Positions 1 through 7,537 of a stretch of 64,000 nt of DNA are shown here, one piece after another; position 1 is the first letter of the stretch, and each line of letters opens with the position of its first letter. Both the position numbers and the translations under genes were made by a program. The notes under the pieces were generated by a model. It was not told the DNA's origin. It searched no databases and saw only the letters and a list, made by a program, of their open reading frames with translations. Location of the stretch: positions 62,001 through 126,000 of the forward strand of contig JASHOA010000060.1 of NCBI GenBank assembly GCA_030041375.1, read 5' to 3'. Origin of the DNA: Acetobacteraceae bacterium (GTDB lineage Bacteria; Pseudomonadota; Alphaproteobacteria; Acetobacterales; Acetobacteraceae).

Positions 1-1
1 A

Positions 2-178
2 GACTTTGCGCTCGTAGAGTGTTTTGGCTGCAACAATCGTTGCCCGATCACCCGCTCCTGCAAGCTGCAGTCCGCGCTCGCCGAGGCGCTCGACGCCTTC
101 ACCAGCGCACTCAGCCGCTACACGCTCGCTGACCTCGCACTCGCACCCGCCGAGGTCCGCCGCCTCAACCGGCACTGA
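2..178 (+). CDS. Rrf2-family regulator, NsrR-like, C-terminal fragment
   Basis: This is the last 58 codons of a gene that begins before the window. The frame is open from base 2 to the TGA at 176-178. The residues hold three cysteines in the pattern C-x2-C-x4-C-x5-C-like spacing around 'ECFGCNNRCPITRSCKL', followed by a helix ending 'RYTLADL'. That is how Rrf2 proteins of the NsrR group end: a cluster-binding cysteine loop, a long helix and the 'TLADL' motif. NsrR binds an iron-sulfur cluster and represses nitric-oxide stress genes. The facing operon includes a DUF1971 (YeaR-type) gene, which NsrR controls in enterobacteria, so the context agrees. The DNA-binding half is outside the window, so the exact subfamily (NsrR, IscR or RirA) is open. 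Confidence 0.75.
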   Translation, partial: DFALVECFGCNNRCPITRSCKLQSALAEALDAFTSALSRYTLADLALAPAEVRRLNRH

Positions 179-215
179 CACGATTTTCCAGGCTGCGCCG
201 TGGACCCGCAGCCCC

Positions 216-566
216 TCACCCGTCGCCGCAGAGCTTGCGCAGCACAACCGCGTTGTTGTGATCCGCATCACTGGCCCCGAATACGAGCGTTGTCCGCCGG
301 TTCCGCGCAACCAACTCCCGAAGCTCTTTCAGCGCCGCGCTGTGCGAAAGCTCGGCTCGATAGCGCTTCTGGAACTCGTCCCACTTCCCTGGATCGTGCC
401 CGAACCATTGCCTGAGCGCGGTGCTGGGTGCGACCTCCTTCAGCCAGACATCGATCGCCGCTTCGCTCTTCTTCACGCCCCGTGGCCACAGCCGATCCAC
501 CAGCACGCGCATGCCATCGGCCGGACCGGGCGGCTCGTAAGCCCGCTTCAGGCAGACCTCGCTCAT
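216..566 (-). CDS. DUF488 family protein
   Basis: A 116-residue protein of the DUF488 (YeaO-like) family. Visible family marks are the start 'LKRAYEPPGPADGMRVLVDRLWPRG', the 'WLKEVAPSTALRQWFGHDPGKW' stretch with conserved Trp and Phe, and the end 'TLVFGASDADHNNAVVL'. The length is normal. Its biochemical role is not settled in the literature I know. Its ATG shares one base with the TGA of the AhpD-like gene upstream (TGATG), so the two are probably translationally coupled. It is the last gene of the three-gene minus-strand operon and faces the regulator fragment tail to tail. Confidence 0.85.
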   Translation of the reverse strand: MSEVCLKRAYEPPGPADGMRVLVDRLWPRGVKKSEAAIDVWLKEVAPSTALRQWFGHDPGKWDEFQKRYRAELSHSAALKELRELVARNRRTTLVFGASDADHNNAVVLRKLCGDG

Positions 567-925
567 CAGTGGGCAGCCTGGGGCTCCGGCTTTGCCCCTG
601 CCTCGTCAAGGGTAGCCAGCATCAGGTTGGAATGGGCGTACGCTCCGCCGGCGCGCATCTCGGCCGCGACCCATATCGCCTCCATCAGCTCCTGAGGCGA
701 AGCCCCGGCCCTGACCGCCGCCTTGGTGTGGCCCTTGATGCAATAGGGGCACTGCGTCACGTGCGCGACCGCCACGGCGATGATCTGCTTCATCTTCGCC
801 GAAAGCGCACCCTCGGCAAACGCCGCACGACTGAACGCTTCGAACGCCGCAAGCTGATCCGGTGCCAGCTTGCGTCGCTCGGCCGCCAATTCCCGAGAGG
901 GCTGCGGGTACATCTGGTCTGTCAT
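566..925 (-). CDS. carboxymuconolactone decarboxylase / AhpD-like protein
   Basis: A 119-residue all-helical protein of the carboxymuconolactone decarboxylase superfamily. The AhpD-type redox motif 'CPYCIKGH' lies near residues 70-77, with the downstream helix 'ELMEAIWVAAEMRAGGAYAH'. The CxxC plus nearby His suggests a thiol peroxidase or disulfide-reductase role rather than the ring-opening decarboxylase. It follows the DUF1971 gene by about 18 bases, has a good AAGGAAG ribosome site, and overlaps the DUF488 start by one base. In an operon facing an NsrR-like regulator it plausibly handles nitrosative or oxidative stress; that role is inferred from context only. Confidence 0.85.
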   Translation of the reverse strand: MTDQMYPQPSRELAAERRKLAPDQLAAFEAFSRAAFAEGALSAKMKQIIAVAVAHVTQCPYCIKGHTKAAVRAGASPQELMEAIWVAAEMRAGGAYAHSNLMLATLDEAGAKPEPQAAH

Positions 926-943
926 CTCTGCTGCTTCCTTTCC

Positions 944-1300
944 CTACTGATGCCCGCTGGGACACCCGGCCACGACGCCTCCTTCCGGCCGCGCCTCGCC
1001 GTTCAACTCTGACCGGCGACAGAACGTGATCCGAAACCGCACCGGGCCTTCCGGAGCGACCTCGTGCGCAATGCCTGGCTCCGTCACTGCCGGCGGGCAT
1101 CCCGGCGCAAGCATACGCTCGATGCCCATCTCCGGCACGCGAAACATGAGGCGACCCTCGAGTACCTCGATCAGTCCCCACACTCCTGGTGCCGTCCGGT
1201 GCGCATGCAACAGGCCCTGCGGGATGGTGGTCTCGGTGAAGACGGCGGTACTGCGATACGGAACGACCCCCTCGGGCAGCTCTGCGATCTTCCCGTTCAC
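944..1300 (-). CDS. DUF1971 (YeaR/TehB-like cupin) protein
   Basis: A 118-residue single-domain DUF1971 protein with a GTG start behind AAGGATTCC. Family features are the beginning 'LPEGVVPYRSTAVFTETTIPQGLLHAHRT', then 'GVWGLIEVLEGRLMF', and 'PGIAHEVAPEGPVRFRITF', as in the small cupin-like domain of E. coli YeaR and the TehB N-terminus. YeaR is induced by nitrate and nitric oxide through NarL and NsrR. This gene is first in the operon; upstream sits an AT-rich palindrome that could be an NsrR-type site. The function of the family is unknown, though metal or anion binding by the two conserved His is often suggested. Confidence 0.85.
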   Translation of the reverse strand: MNGKIAELPEGVVPYRSTAVFTETTIPQGLLHAHRTAPGVWGLIEVLEGRLMFRVPEMGIERMLAPGCPPAVTEPGIAHEVAPEGPVRFRITFCRRSELNGEARPEGGVVAGCPSGHQ

Positions 1301-1336
1301 TCCGGAATCCTTTTCCTCGCCGTATCACGCGCCACT

Positions 1337-1364
1337 GATACATCTATCAATAATATATGTTATC
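1337..1364. promoter_or_regulatory. candidate NsrR-like operator
   Basis: An AT-rich imperfect dyad lies in otherwise GC-rich DNA, 37 bases before the DUF1971 start. The outer arms are GATACAT and ATGTTATC around an AT-rich core. On the coding strand the half-site AGATGTATC resembles the AAGATGYAT half of known NsrR sites. The neighbours, an NsrR-like regulator and a YeaR-type gene, make this reading attractive, but it rests on one site. Confidence 0.4.
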
Positions 1365-1439
1365 GGCTTAGCCAAAACAACCCGCGCTGCAGACGACTCA
1401 CGCTGGAGCACCCTTCGCAAAGAGCAGCCCGCCCGCCGC

Positions 1440-3092
1440 CTACGTCGAATAATCCGAAAAAGCAGCCCCGGCGTAGCGTGCGCGGTAGTCGGTGCGAACA
1501 TTCACCAGCGCGACCATTCCCGCATCCACCTTGGCCTGGGCGCGCTCCAGCGCGGGCCGGATCTCCTCCGGCCGCTCGACATACTCGCCATGGCACCCGA
1601 GCGCCTCCGCCATCCGGTCGAAGCGTGTATAGCCGAGGTCGCGCCCCGGCTTTTCCCGCTTCGGATCGGCAGTCCAACCGCCGTTCAGGCTGATGACGAC
1701 AAGAATCGGCACGCGGTGCCTAACCGCGGTATCGAGCTCCATCGCATTGAGGCCGAACGAGCCGTCTCCGTGCACGACGATCACCTGCGCCTCCGGCTTG
1801 GCGATCTTGGCGCCGACACCGAAGGGAAGCCCGACACCCATGGTTCCGAAGGGCCCCGAGTTCAGGCGATGGCCGGCGACGAAGGTCGGCATGGTCTGGC
1901 GGCCGAAATTCAGCGTCTCCTGGCCATCCACGCAAAGAATGGCGTCGCGACGCGCGAATTCGCGGATCTCTTCGAGCAGGCGTATGGGATGGATGTCGCC
2001 ATCCTCGGCCGGACGATTGCTCCCCGCCTGGCGACGCTTTTCTGCCTCGCCATCGGCAAGCGCCTGGCGCCAGGATTTGTAGGTTTCAGGCGTGATACGA
2101 GTATCCACGGCCTCGATCAGCTGCCTGAGCACGCTACGGCAGTCGCCCACGATCGGAATCTCGATTGCGCGCGGTGCAGTCGCCAACTCCTCGGGGTCGA
2201 TGTCGATCCGCGCAATGATGGCCGCGCCATTGAATCGCGGCGGTGCGGCATGGCCAATGATGTAGTTCATGCGCGTCCCGAGCACGATAATGAGATCGGC
2301 CTCGCGAAAGGCGGCACTGCGCATGGAGAGATAGGAGAAGGGATGGTCGTCCGCTACAACGCCGCGGCCTTGCGGAGTGGTGTAGAAGGGAATCCCCGTC
2401 CGCTCGACGAAGTCCTGCATCTCGGCCGAGGCACGGGAGAAGATCACGCCGCTTCCCGAGACGATCAAAGGCTTTTTCGCGCGGGTGAGAGCATCGACCA
2501 GGCGGGCGACCTGGCGCGGATCGCCGAGCGGTCGGGAATCCAGGAGTGGCCGGCCCGCAAAGCTCCAATCGACCGCGTTCTCGTCGATCTTCTGATAGAG
2601 GATATCACCCGGAAAATCGAGATAAACCGGGCCCGGCTTGCCCGCCATCGCTCTCTGGAATGCGGCATTCACCTGCTGGGGAATGCGCTTGAGATTGTGC
2701 ACGCGGTCGACATGCTTGGTGCAGCCGCGCATCAGCCGCACCTGGTCGATCTCCTGGAAAACCTGGCGCCCGAACTGGCCGATCGGGCTGGAGCCGCCGA
2801 TCGCCACCACCGGCGCGCAGTCGATCAGCGCATTGGCCACTCCGGTGATGAGGTTGGTCACACCGGGCCCGCTCGCAGCCATGCAGACGCCGGGCCTCTG
2901 CAGAAGCCGGCTGTAGGCTTCGGCCATGAAGGCAGCCGCCTGCTCGTGGCGGACATCGATCATGCGAATGCCCTCCTTGATGCAGGTGGCTTCGGCCAGC
3001 AGCATCGGGCCGCCCATGATGAAGAAGATGTGCTCCGTTCCCTCCTTCCTGAGCGAGCGGGCAAGAATCTCCGACCCGGTGAGTTCCGCCAT
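1440..3092 (-). CDS. thiamine-diphosphate enzyme of the 2-hydroxyacyl-CoA lyase / acetolactate synthase family
   Basis: A 550-residue ThDP-dependent enzyme with the usual three domains. The N-terminal Pyr domain has 'RHEQAAAFMAEAYSR' with the catalytic Glu and then 'GPGVTN'. A central Rossmann-like domain follows from about 190 to 330. The C-terminal PP domain carries the ThDP-metal motif 'GDGSFGLNAMELDTAVRH' ending in 'LNGGW'. I start at the ATG behind GGGAGGAGACAAACGA; a longer frame upstream has no ribosome site. The partner upstream is a class III CoA-transferase. That pairing recalls oxalyl-CoA decarboxylase with formyl-CoA transferase, or 2-hydroxyacyl-CoA lyase. The substrate cannot be told from sequence; acetolactate synthase is unlikely because no small subunit is nearby. 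Confidence 0.8.
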   Translation of the reverse strand: MAELTGSEILARSLRKEGTEHIFFIMGGPMLLAEATCIKEGIRMIDVRHEQAAAFMAEAYSRLLQRPGVCMAASGPGVTNLITGVANALIDCAPVVAIGGSSPIGQFGRQVFQEIDQVRLMRGCTKHVDRVHNLKRIPQQVNAAFQRAMAGKPGPVYLDFPGDILYQKIDENAVDWSFAGRPLLDSRPLGDPRQVARLVDALTRAKKPLIVSGSGVIFSRASAEMQDFVERTGIPFYTTPQGRGVVADDHPFSYLSMRSAAFREADLIIVLGTRMNYIIGHAAPPRFNGAAIIARIDIDPEELATAPRAIEIPIVGDCRSVLRQLIEAVDTRITPETYKSWRQALADGEAEKRRQAGSNRPAEDGDIHPIRLLEEIREFARRDAILCVDGQETLNFGRQTMPTFVAGHRLNSGPFGTMGVGLPFGVGAKIAKPEAQVIVVHGDGSFGLNAMELDTAVRHRVPILVVISLNGGWTADPKREKPGRDLGYTRFDRMAEALGCHGEYVERPEEIRPALERAQAKVDAGMVALVNVRTDYRARYAGAAFSDYST

Positions 3093-3112
3093 TCGTTTGT
3101 CTCCTCCCCTGT

Positions 3113-4303
3113 TCAGGCGCCCGCGCCGGTGGCAACACCGAGCCATTCCGCAAGCACCGCCTCGGTGTGCTCGCCGAGCAAGGGGGCGGGACGCACCGGT
3201 GGCGGGCGGCCGGAAAAGCGCACCGGCCAGGCCGGCATTCGATAGGCGCCAATGGTCGGGTGATCGATCGTCTGCATGATGCCGCGCTCAGCGAAGCTCG
3301 GATCCTCCAGCAATTCGGCGGTATCCAGCACGGCGCCGGCAGGAATGCCGGCATCGCCAAGCACGCGCATCGCCTCGTATTTGTCGTGCCTTCGGGTCCA
3401 CGCCGCCACCATCTCGTTCACCTCGGCCTCGCGCTCGAGACGTGCTGCCGAGGTGGCGTAGCGCGGATCCTCGCGCAGTTCCTCGCGTCCGATCACGCTG
3501 AGCAGCCGCCGCCAATGTTCCGGGTTGGCGCGGCTCGTGTAAACATACACATAGTCGTTCGGGCCGCCGCCCTGGCATGGATAGATGCCCATCGGCGGGT
3601 TGCGGGCCAGCACGCTGCCGGCCCCCGCGCGGCCCGTGGGCTGGCCGGTCCGGGTCTGCGTTGCAAAGGCGCCGCGCATGTACTGAAACATCGCATCCTG
3701 CATCGCGACCTCGATATGCTCGCCCGCGCCCGTGCGCGTGCGGCGATAAAGCGCGGCCACGACCGAGACCGCAAGCAGCATCCCGGTGCCGGTGTCGCCG
3801 ATCGTCGGCCCGGGCTTGAGCGGCGGGCCATCGGCCTCGCCGGTGATGCTCATCGGCCCCCCGCAGGCCTGTGCGATCATGTCGAAGGCGAGGTTGTTCT
3901 CGAACGGCGAGCCGGCACCAAACCCTTTCACCTGGGCGTAGACGATCGCCGGGTTGAGGGCGCGGATCGTTGCCGGTCCGAGCCCCAGGCGCTCGATTGC
4001 GCCCGGGGCGAAATTCTCCACGAACACGTCGGCCTGCTGCGCGAGCTTCCGGAGAAGCGAAAGCCCGCCGGAGGTCTTGAGATCGAGCGTGATCGATTTC
4101 TTGTTGGCGTTGTACTGCAGGAAGTAGTGTGCATCCGCTCCCGGCGGCGGATTGATGGCGCGGCCTGGATCACCGCCCGAAGGATTCTCGACCTTGACCA
4201 CCTCTGCGCCGAGCCAGGCCAGCGCTTCGGTGCAGGACGGCCCGGCCTCGAATTGGGTGAGATCGAGCACACGCACGCCGCTGAGGCAGTCCTCTCCGCC
4301 CAT
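3113..4303 (-). CDS. CaiB/BaiF (class III) CoA-transferase
   Basis: A 396-residue CoA-transferase of family III. The opening 'LSGVRVLDLTQFEAGPSCTEALAWLGAEVVKVENPSGGDPGR' is diagnostic. 'NKKSITLDLK', 'QQADVFVENFAPGAIERLG' and the 'GFGAGSPFENNLAFDMIAQA' region with the catalytic Asp follow. The C-terminal 'LLGEHTEAVL' is the usual ending. The ATG chosen has GGAGAGGG in front. It ends 20 bases before the ThDP enzyme, so the two form an operon. Such pairs activate an acid by moving CoA and then cleave the C-C bond next to the thioester; oxalate or a 2-hydroxy acid would fit. Confidence 0.88.
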   Translation of the reverse strand: MGGEDCLSGVRVLDLTQFEAGPSCTEALAWLGAEVVKVENPSGGDPGRAINPPPGADAHYFLQYNANKKSITLDLKTSGGLSLLRKLAQQADVFVENFAPGAIERLGLGPATIRALNPAIVYAQVKGFGAGSPFENNLAFDMIAQACGGPMSITGEADGPPLKPGPTIGDTGTGMLLAVSVVAALYRRTRTGAGEHIEVAMQDAMFQYMRGAFATQTRTGQPTGRAGAGSVLARNPPMGIYPCQGGGPNDYVYVYTSRANPEHWRRLLSVIGREELREDPRYATSAARLEREAEVNEMVAAWTRRHDKYEAMRVLGDAGIPAGAVLDTAELLEDPSFAERGIMQTIDHPTIGAYRMPAWPVRFSGRPPPVRPAPLLGEHTEAVLAEWLGVATGAGA

Positions 4304-4382
4304 CGCACGCCCTCTCCGCTTTCCTTTTCCTTGAAAACGGAGTTTGGCGAAGATGCGCGCGGTGTCCACCCCAGTTTATTCG

Positions 4383-4432
4383 AGCCCGCGATTCACGCCC
4401 GCCGACGATTCCGCCTCGGGCGATCGCGGGCT
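4383..4432 (+). repeat. 50-bp intergenic palindrome, copy 1
   Basis: Perfect 10-base arms AGCCCGCGAT and ATCGCGGGCT flank a 30-base centre that itself contains CGCCC...GGGCG. It lies between the CoA-transferase start and the DUF983 gene's 3' end. The same element recurs at 6165, 34018, 34121, 40501, 48152, 48215 and 53484. The rest of the 211-base gap shows no gene. Confidence 0.9.
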
Positions 4433-4514
4433 GGCTCTTTATCTTCGGTGGCCTGCTTATCCCCTTTCGTTCGCTGCCAAGGGAAGCGAAGGGCGGGGGC
4501 GGGACACTGGCGCT

Positions 4515-4940
4515 TTACGGTTCGTCTTCGGAGCGGAGGATGCCGAGCCGGAGCATCAGGCCAAGTGCGGCACCTTTCACCGGGCGAAGGAGCAGGAGAG
4601 CCAGAACGACGGTGAGCGGGATCAGGATCGCTGTTTCCACGACGAGGGGAAGCCGCATCGTCAGTTCCATCAGCAGCAGAACCGCAACCACGACTGCGCC
4701 GACAATGAAGATGGTGAATACGGGTCCGCTATCGTCCACCGGAACCCTGCCCAGCGGAGCGCCGCAGGCCGGGCAGGCGGGGACGATACGAAGAAAGCCC
4801 CTGAACAGAGGCGTCCGCCCGCAGGCCGGGCAGCGGCCTTGGAAACCCCTGGCAACAGCAATGAGCAACGGCGGGTTCGGCCAGGGTGGCGGCGGCTGGT
4901 TCCGCTTCGGCTGCCAGCGGACGGGCATGTCATCCGGCAT
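4515..4940 (-). CDS. DUF983 membrane protein
   Basis: A 141-residue protein of the DUF983 family. After a Pro-rich N-terminus comes 'RGFQGRCPACGRTPLFRGFL' and a second 'CPACG', together a four-cysteine zinc-ribbon-like unit near residues 35-65. Two hydrophobic helices follow, 'FTIFIVGAVVVAVLLLMEL' and 'ETAILIPLTVVLALLLL', both probable membrane spans. I use the internal ATG (MPDDMP...) because the upstream extension lacks similarity and overlaps the divergent hydrolase region; this start is uncertain. The family is widespread in alphaproteobacteria and sometimes sits near cytochrome oxidase genes; its function is not known to me. Confidence 0.75.
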   Translation of the reverse strand: MPDDMPVRWQPKRNQPPPPWPNPPLLIAVARGFQGRCPACGRTPLFRGFLRIVPACPACGAPLGRVPVDDSGPVFTIFIVGAVVVAVLLLMELTMRLPLVVETAILIPLTVVLALLLLRPVKGAALGLMLRLGILRSEDEP

Positions 4941-5106
4941 CTTCTGTCTTCGGTCCGAGACGAGGCGGCGCGCAATATGCGCCGCCCGGCACCTCCGGTC
5001 GTGCAGAAAGTACCGGCCCCGCCCGCCGGCCATGGCGGGCCGCCAGGGGATCCGGTAACGATTGAATGACCGTGCCTGCGACAGGCATGCTCCAAAAGGT
5101 CCGCGC

Positions 5107-5970
5107 ATGGAACATTCGACGATCGCCGCCAACGGTACCTCGTTCCATCTCGTGCGTCATGGAACCGGGAAGGAGCTTCTGTTGCTCCACGGCTGGCCCG
5201 AGTTCTGGCTCACCTGGGAGCCGGTGATGACCCGCCTCGCACCGCGCCACGCACTGATCGCGCCCGATCTCCGCGGCTTCGGCGCCTCGGGCAAGCCTGC
5301 CGGACCCTGGGGTGCCGAGGATCATGCCGCCGATATGCTCGCCCTCCTCGACGTACTCGATATCGCGCACATCGGCATCATAGGACATGACGTCGGCGGT
5401 GCAGTGATGCAGGTGCTGGCACGCCGTGCTGCCGGACGCATCGCCGGCCTCTTCTTCTTCGATTTCGTCTATCCGGGCATCGGCCGGCGCATGGGCGAGC
5501 CCGATCGGCTCAACGAAATCTGGTACCAGTCCTTTCACCAGATGGAATGGGCAGCCGCGCTGATCGGCCGCAGCCGTGCCGCCTGCGGCACCTATATCGG
5601 CCATTTCCTCCGCCACTGGGCGCATCGCAAAGAGGCTTTCGACGACGTCCTCGAGGCCTTCATCGACAATTTTCTCCTGCCCGGAAACCTCGAAGGCGGC
5701 TTCGCCTACTACCGCGCCGCGCATGCCGGCAGAGTCGCAATGATGGAAGGCAACAGCCCGTCTCTGCCGCCGATCGCGATCCCGACCGCTGTTCGCTGGG
5801 CCGCGCACGACGTGCTGTTTCCTACCGCATGGACCGACCGCCTCGGCGAGACCTTCACCAATCTCGACCTTTCCATTCTGCCTGCCGTCGGCCATTTCCC
5901 CCATCGCGAAGATCCCGATCGTTCCGCAGCCGAGATCGCCGCCTTCTTCGCCCGCATCGGCTGGTACTGA
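5107..5970 (+). CDS. alpha/beta hydrolase, epoxide hydrolase / dehalogenase type
   Basis: A 287-residue alpha/beta-fold hydrolase. The oxyanion region reads 'LLLHGWPEFWLTWEPV', then 'APDLRGFGASGKP', and the nucleophile elbow 'GHDVGGAVMQ' has Asp as nucleophile. The catalytic His is in 'PAVGHFPHREDPD'. An Asp nucleophile in an HGWP-containing enzyme points to epoxide hydrolases or haloalkane/haloacetate dehalogenases, not to Ser esterases. The ATG at 5107 is preferred over one 45 bases upstream because family homology starts just after it. It is a single-gene unit divergent from DUF983 and ends convergent with the amidohydrolase operon. Confidence 0.82.
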   Translation: MEHSTIAANGTSFHLVRHGTGKELLLLHGWPEFWLTWEPVMTRLAPRHALIAPDLRGFGASGKPAGPWGAEDHAADMLALLDVLDIAHIGIIGHDVGGAVMQVLARRAAGRIAGLFFFDFVYPGIGRRMGEPDRLNEIWYQSFHQMEWAAALIGRSRAACGTYIGHFLRHWAHRKEAFDDVLEAFIDNFLLPGNLEGGFAYYRAAHAGRVAMMEGNSPSLPPIAIPTAVRWAAHDVLFPTAWTDRLGETFTNLDLSILPAVGHFPHREDPDRSAAEIAAFFARIGWY

Positions 5971-6015
5971 CGGCTCCGCTGCTCGACTGGGAATTCAGGA
6001 ACAACAACGGGCCGT

Positions 6016-6204
6016 TTGCGCGCTCGCCTTCATCCCGATGTCACCACGCTGGCGCTGATCGTCGCCCGCGTCGCCATTCGCCGGGGCGAATCCGAGGCAG
6101 GCCGGATTCTTGAAGCAGGTGAAACGGCTGCGCTCCTCACGAAAGCCCTGGTCGAGCGCCGGCTAGCCCGCGATCGCCCGAGGCGGAATCGTCGGAGGGC
6201 GTGA
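6016..6204 (+). CDS. short hypothetical frame, doubtful
   Basis: A 62-codon frame with a TTG start encodes a helical, Ala- and Arg-rich peptide whose last 13 codons run into the intergenic palindrome at 6165. I recognise no domain. It could be the remains of a longer protein truncated by arrival of the repeat, or simply chance coding in GC-rich DNA. No convincing ribosome site precedes it. This is the only possible gene in the 331-base gap at 5971-6301. Confidence 0.2.
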   Translation: MRARLHPDVTTLALIVARVAIRRGESEAGRILEAGETAALLTKALVERRLARDRPRRNRRRA

Positions 6205-6267
6205 ATCGCGGGCTCGAATAAAACGCGAGACCCGTGTCGGGCTGCACAGTCAGCCCGACACCGGTCT
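6165..6267 (-). repeat. composite palindromic repeat, copy 2 (50-bp plus 40-bp hairpins)
   Basis: The 50-bp palindrome (6165-6214, reversed relative to copy 1) is followed after 13 bases by a 40-base hairpin at 6228-6267. The hairpin stem is AGACCCGTGTCGGGCTG with a six-base loop and one mismatch. It lies between the convergent alpha/beta hydrolase and amidohydrolase genes, where such a hairpin could end transcripts from both sides. Confidence 0.85.
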
Positions 6268-6301
6268 AAGAATCGTACTGCCTGCCCGGCTCTCCGGCGG
6301 C

Positions 6302-7537
6302 TCAGTGAATCCGGTTCTTGACGAACTTGCCCTCCAGCATGATCGCTGGAATCTGCTTTCCTTCGCCCAGTAAAACGCCAAGGTCCCGGTAGGGATCGCC
6401 ATCGACGACCAGGAAATCAGCTCCCGCTCCCGGCACGATCTCGCCGAGTTTGCCAACTCGGCGCACGATCTCAGCATTGACGATGGTCGCCGAGCGGATG
6501 ATTTCGGCCGGGCTCATCACCGCACTGCGGATCGTGAACTCGTTCATCTGGTCGTTCTGCAATTGGCCGAGCAGATCGGTGCCGAATCCGATTTTCACGC
6601 CGGCCCCGCGGGAGATCTCGAGCGAGCGCAACCCGGCCTCGAGCACGATCTCGTTTTTGCTCAGGCTGTAACGCGTGAGTCCGTATTGGGGTCCACGCTT
6701 CCTGAGAGAGTCGTAGGTAACAAGAGTCGGCACCAGATAGGCGCCACGCTCGGCCATCAGCCGCGCGGTCGGCACGTCGATCAGGTTGCCATGCTCGATC
6801 GTGCGCACGCCTCCCCTGACCGCGCGCCCGATCGCCTCCGCGGTGTAGGCGTGCGCCAGCACATAAGTGCCCCACCGGGTTGCCTCCTCCACCGCGGCCT
6901 CGATCTCGTCCATACGGTATTGCACGCTCTCCAGCGGATCGGCCTGCGAAGCGACCCCACCGGAGACCATGATCTTGATCTGGTCCGCGCCTTTCCTGAG
7001 CTCGTCGCGGACCGCCCCGATCACTTCGGGAACACCGTCGGCAACCCGCGCCGTCCAGGTTCGCCCGGAGCAGCAGGGGCATGCAAAGCGGGTTTCGGTG
7101 CGGCGACGGAAGTCGCCGTGCCCGCCGGACTGGCTGATCGGCTGGCCGGAAATGAAAAGCCGCGGCCCGATGAAGAGCCCGCTGTCGCGCGCGCTCTTCA
7201 TCCCCCAATCCGCGCCACCGGCGTCCCGCAGCGTCGTGAATCCGCGCATCAGCATGGCGCGCATCGCAACCGATCCCTTGGCTGCGAGCAGGGTCAAGGG
7301 AACGTCGGAGAGGAGCGCCAGATTCACCTCTGCCAGCACGATGTGAATATGCGCATCGATCAGTCCCGGCATCAGCGTCCGCCCTCCGAGGGCGATCCGC
7401 TCCGCCGAGGCGGATGCAATCGGCCGGTCCGCTACCTCTTTCACCACTCCGTCCTCGACCAGCACCTCGATTCCCTCGACGAGTTCGTCGCGCCGCGGAT
7501 CGAGGAACCGGCCGCCAGTGAACAGGTACCCGCTCAT
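6302..7537 (-). CDS. metal-dependent amidohydrolase (prolidase / imidazolonepropionase-like)
   Basis: A 411-residue amidohydrolase-superfamily enzyme. 'LMPGLIDAHIHIV' gives the H-x-H metal pair near residues 60-65. 'DQIKIMVSGGVAS' carries the likely bridging Lys, 'LAHAYTAEAIGRAVRGGVRTIEHGNLID' gives two more His, and 'GFGTDLLGQ' the catalytic Asp. The C-terminal 'GADFLVVDGDP' closes the small beta domain. This set matches the Xaa-Pro dipeptidase / organophosphate acid anhydrolase-like amidohydrolases. Its ATG overlaps the stop of the oxidoreductase gene upstream by ATGA, so the two are coupled. The substrate is unknown; N-acyl amino acids or cyclic imides are typical of the group. Confidence 0.82.
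   Translation of the reverse strand: MSGYLFTGGRFLDPRRDELVEGIEVLVEDGVVKEVADRPIASASAERIALGGRTLMPGLIDAHIHIVLAEVNLALLSDVPLTLLAAKGSVAMRAMLMRGFTTLRDAGGADWGMKSARDSGLFIGPRLFISGQPISQSGGHGDFRRRTETRFACPCCSGRTWTARVADGVPEVIGAVRDELRKGADQIKIMVSGGVASQADPLESVQYRMDEIEAAVEEATRWGTYVLAHAYTAEAIGRAVRGGVRTIEHGNLIDVPTARLMAERGAYLVPTLVTYDSLRKRGPQYGLTRYSLSKNEIVLEAGLRSLEISRGAGVKIGFGTDLLGQLQNDQMNEFTIRSAVMSPAEIIRSATIVNAEIVRRVGKLGEIVPGAGADFLVVDGDPYRDLGVLLGEGKQIPAIMLEGKFVKNRIH

Noticed and set aside
1026-3245. Long open frame on the plus strand (739 codons)
   Set aside because: It is antisense to the ThDP enzyme and CoA-transferase, which have clear motifs and ribosome sites. The antisense product has no domain; it is a GC-content artefact.
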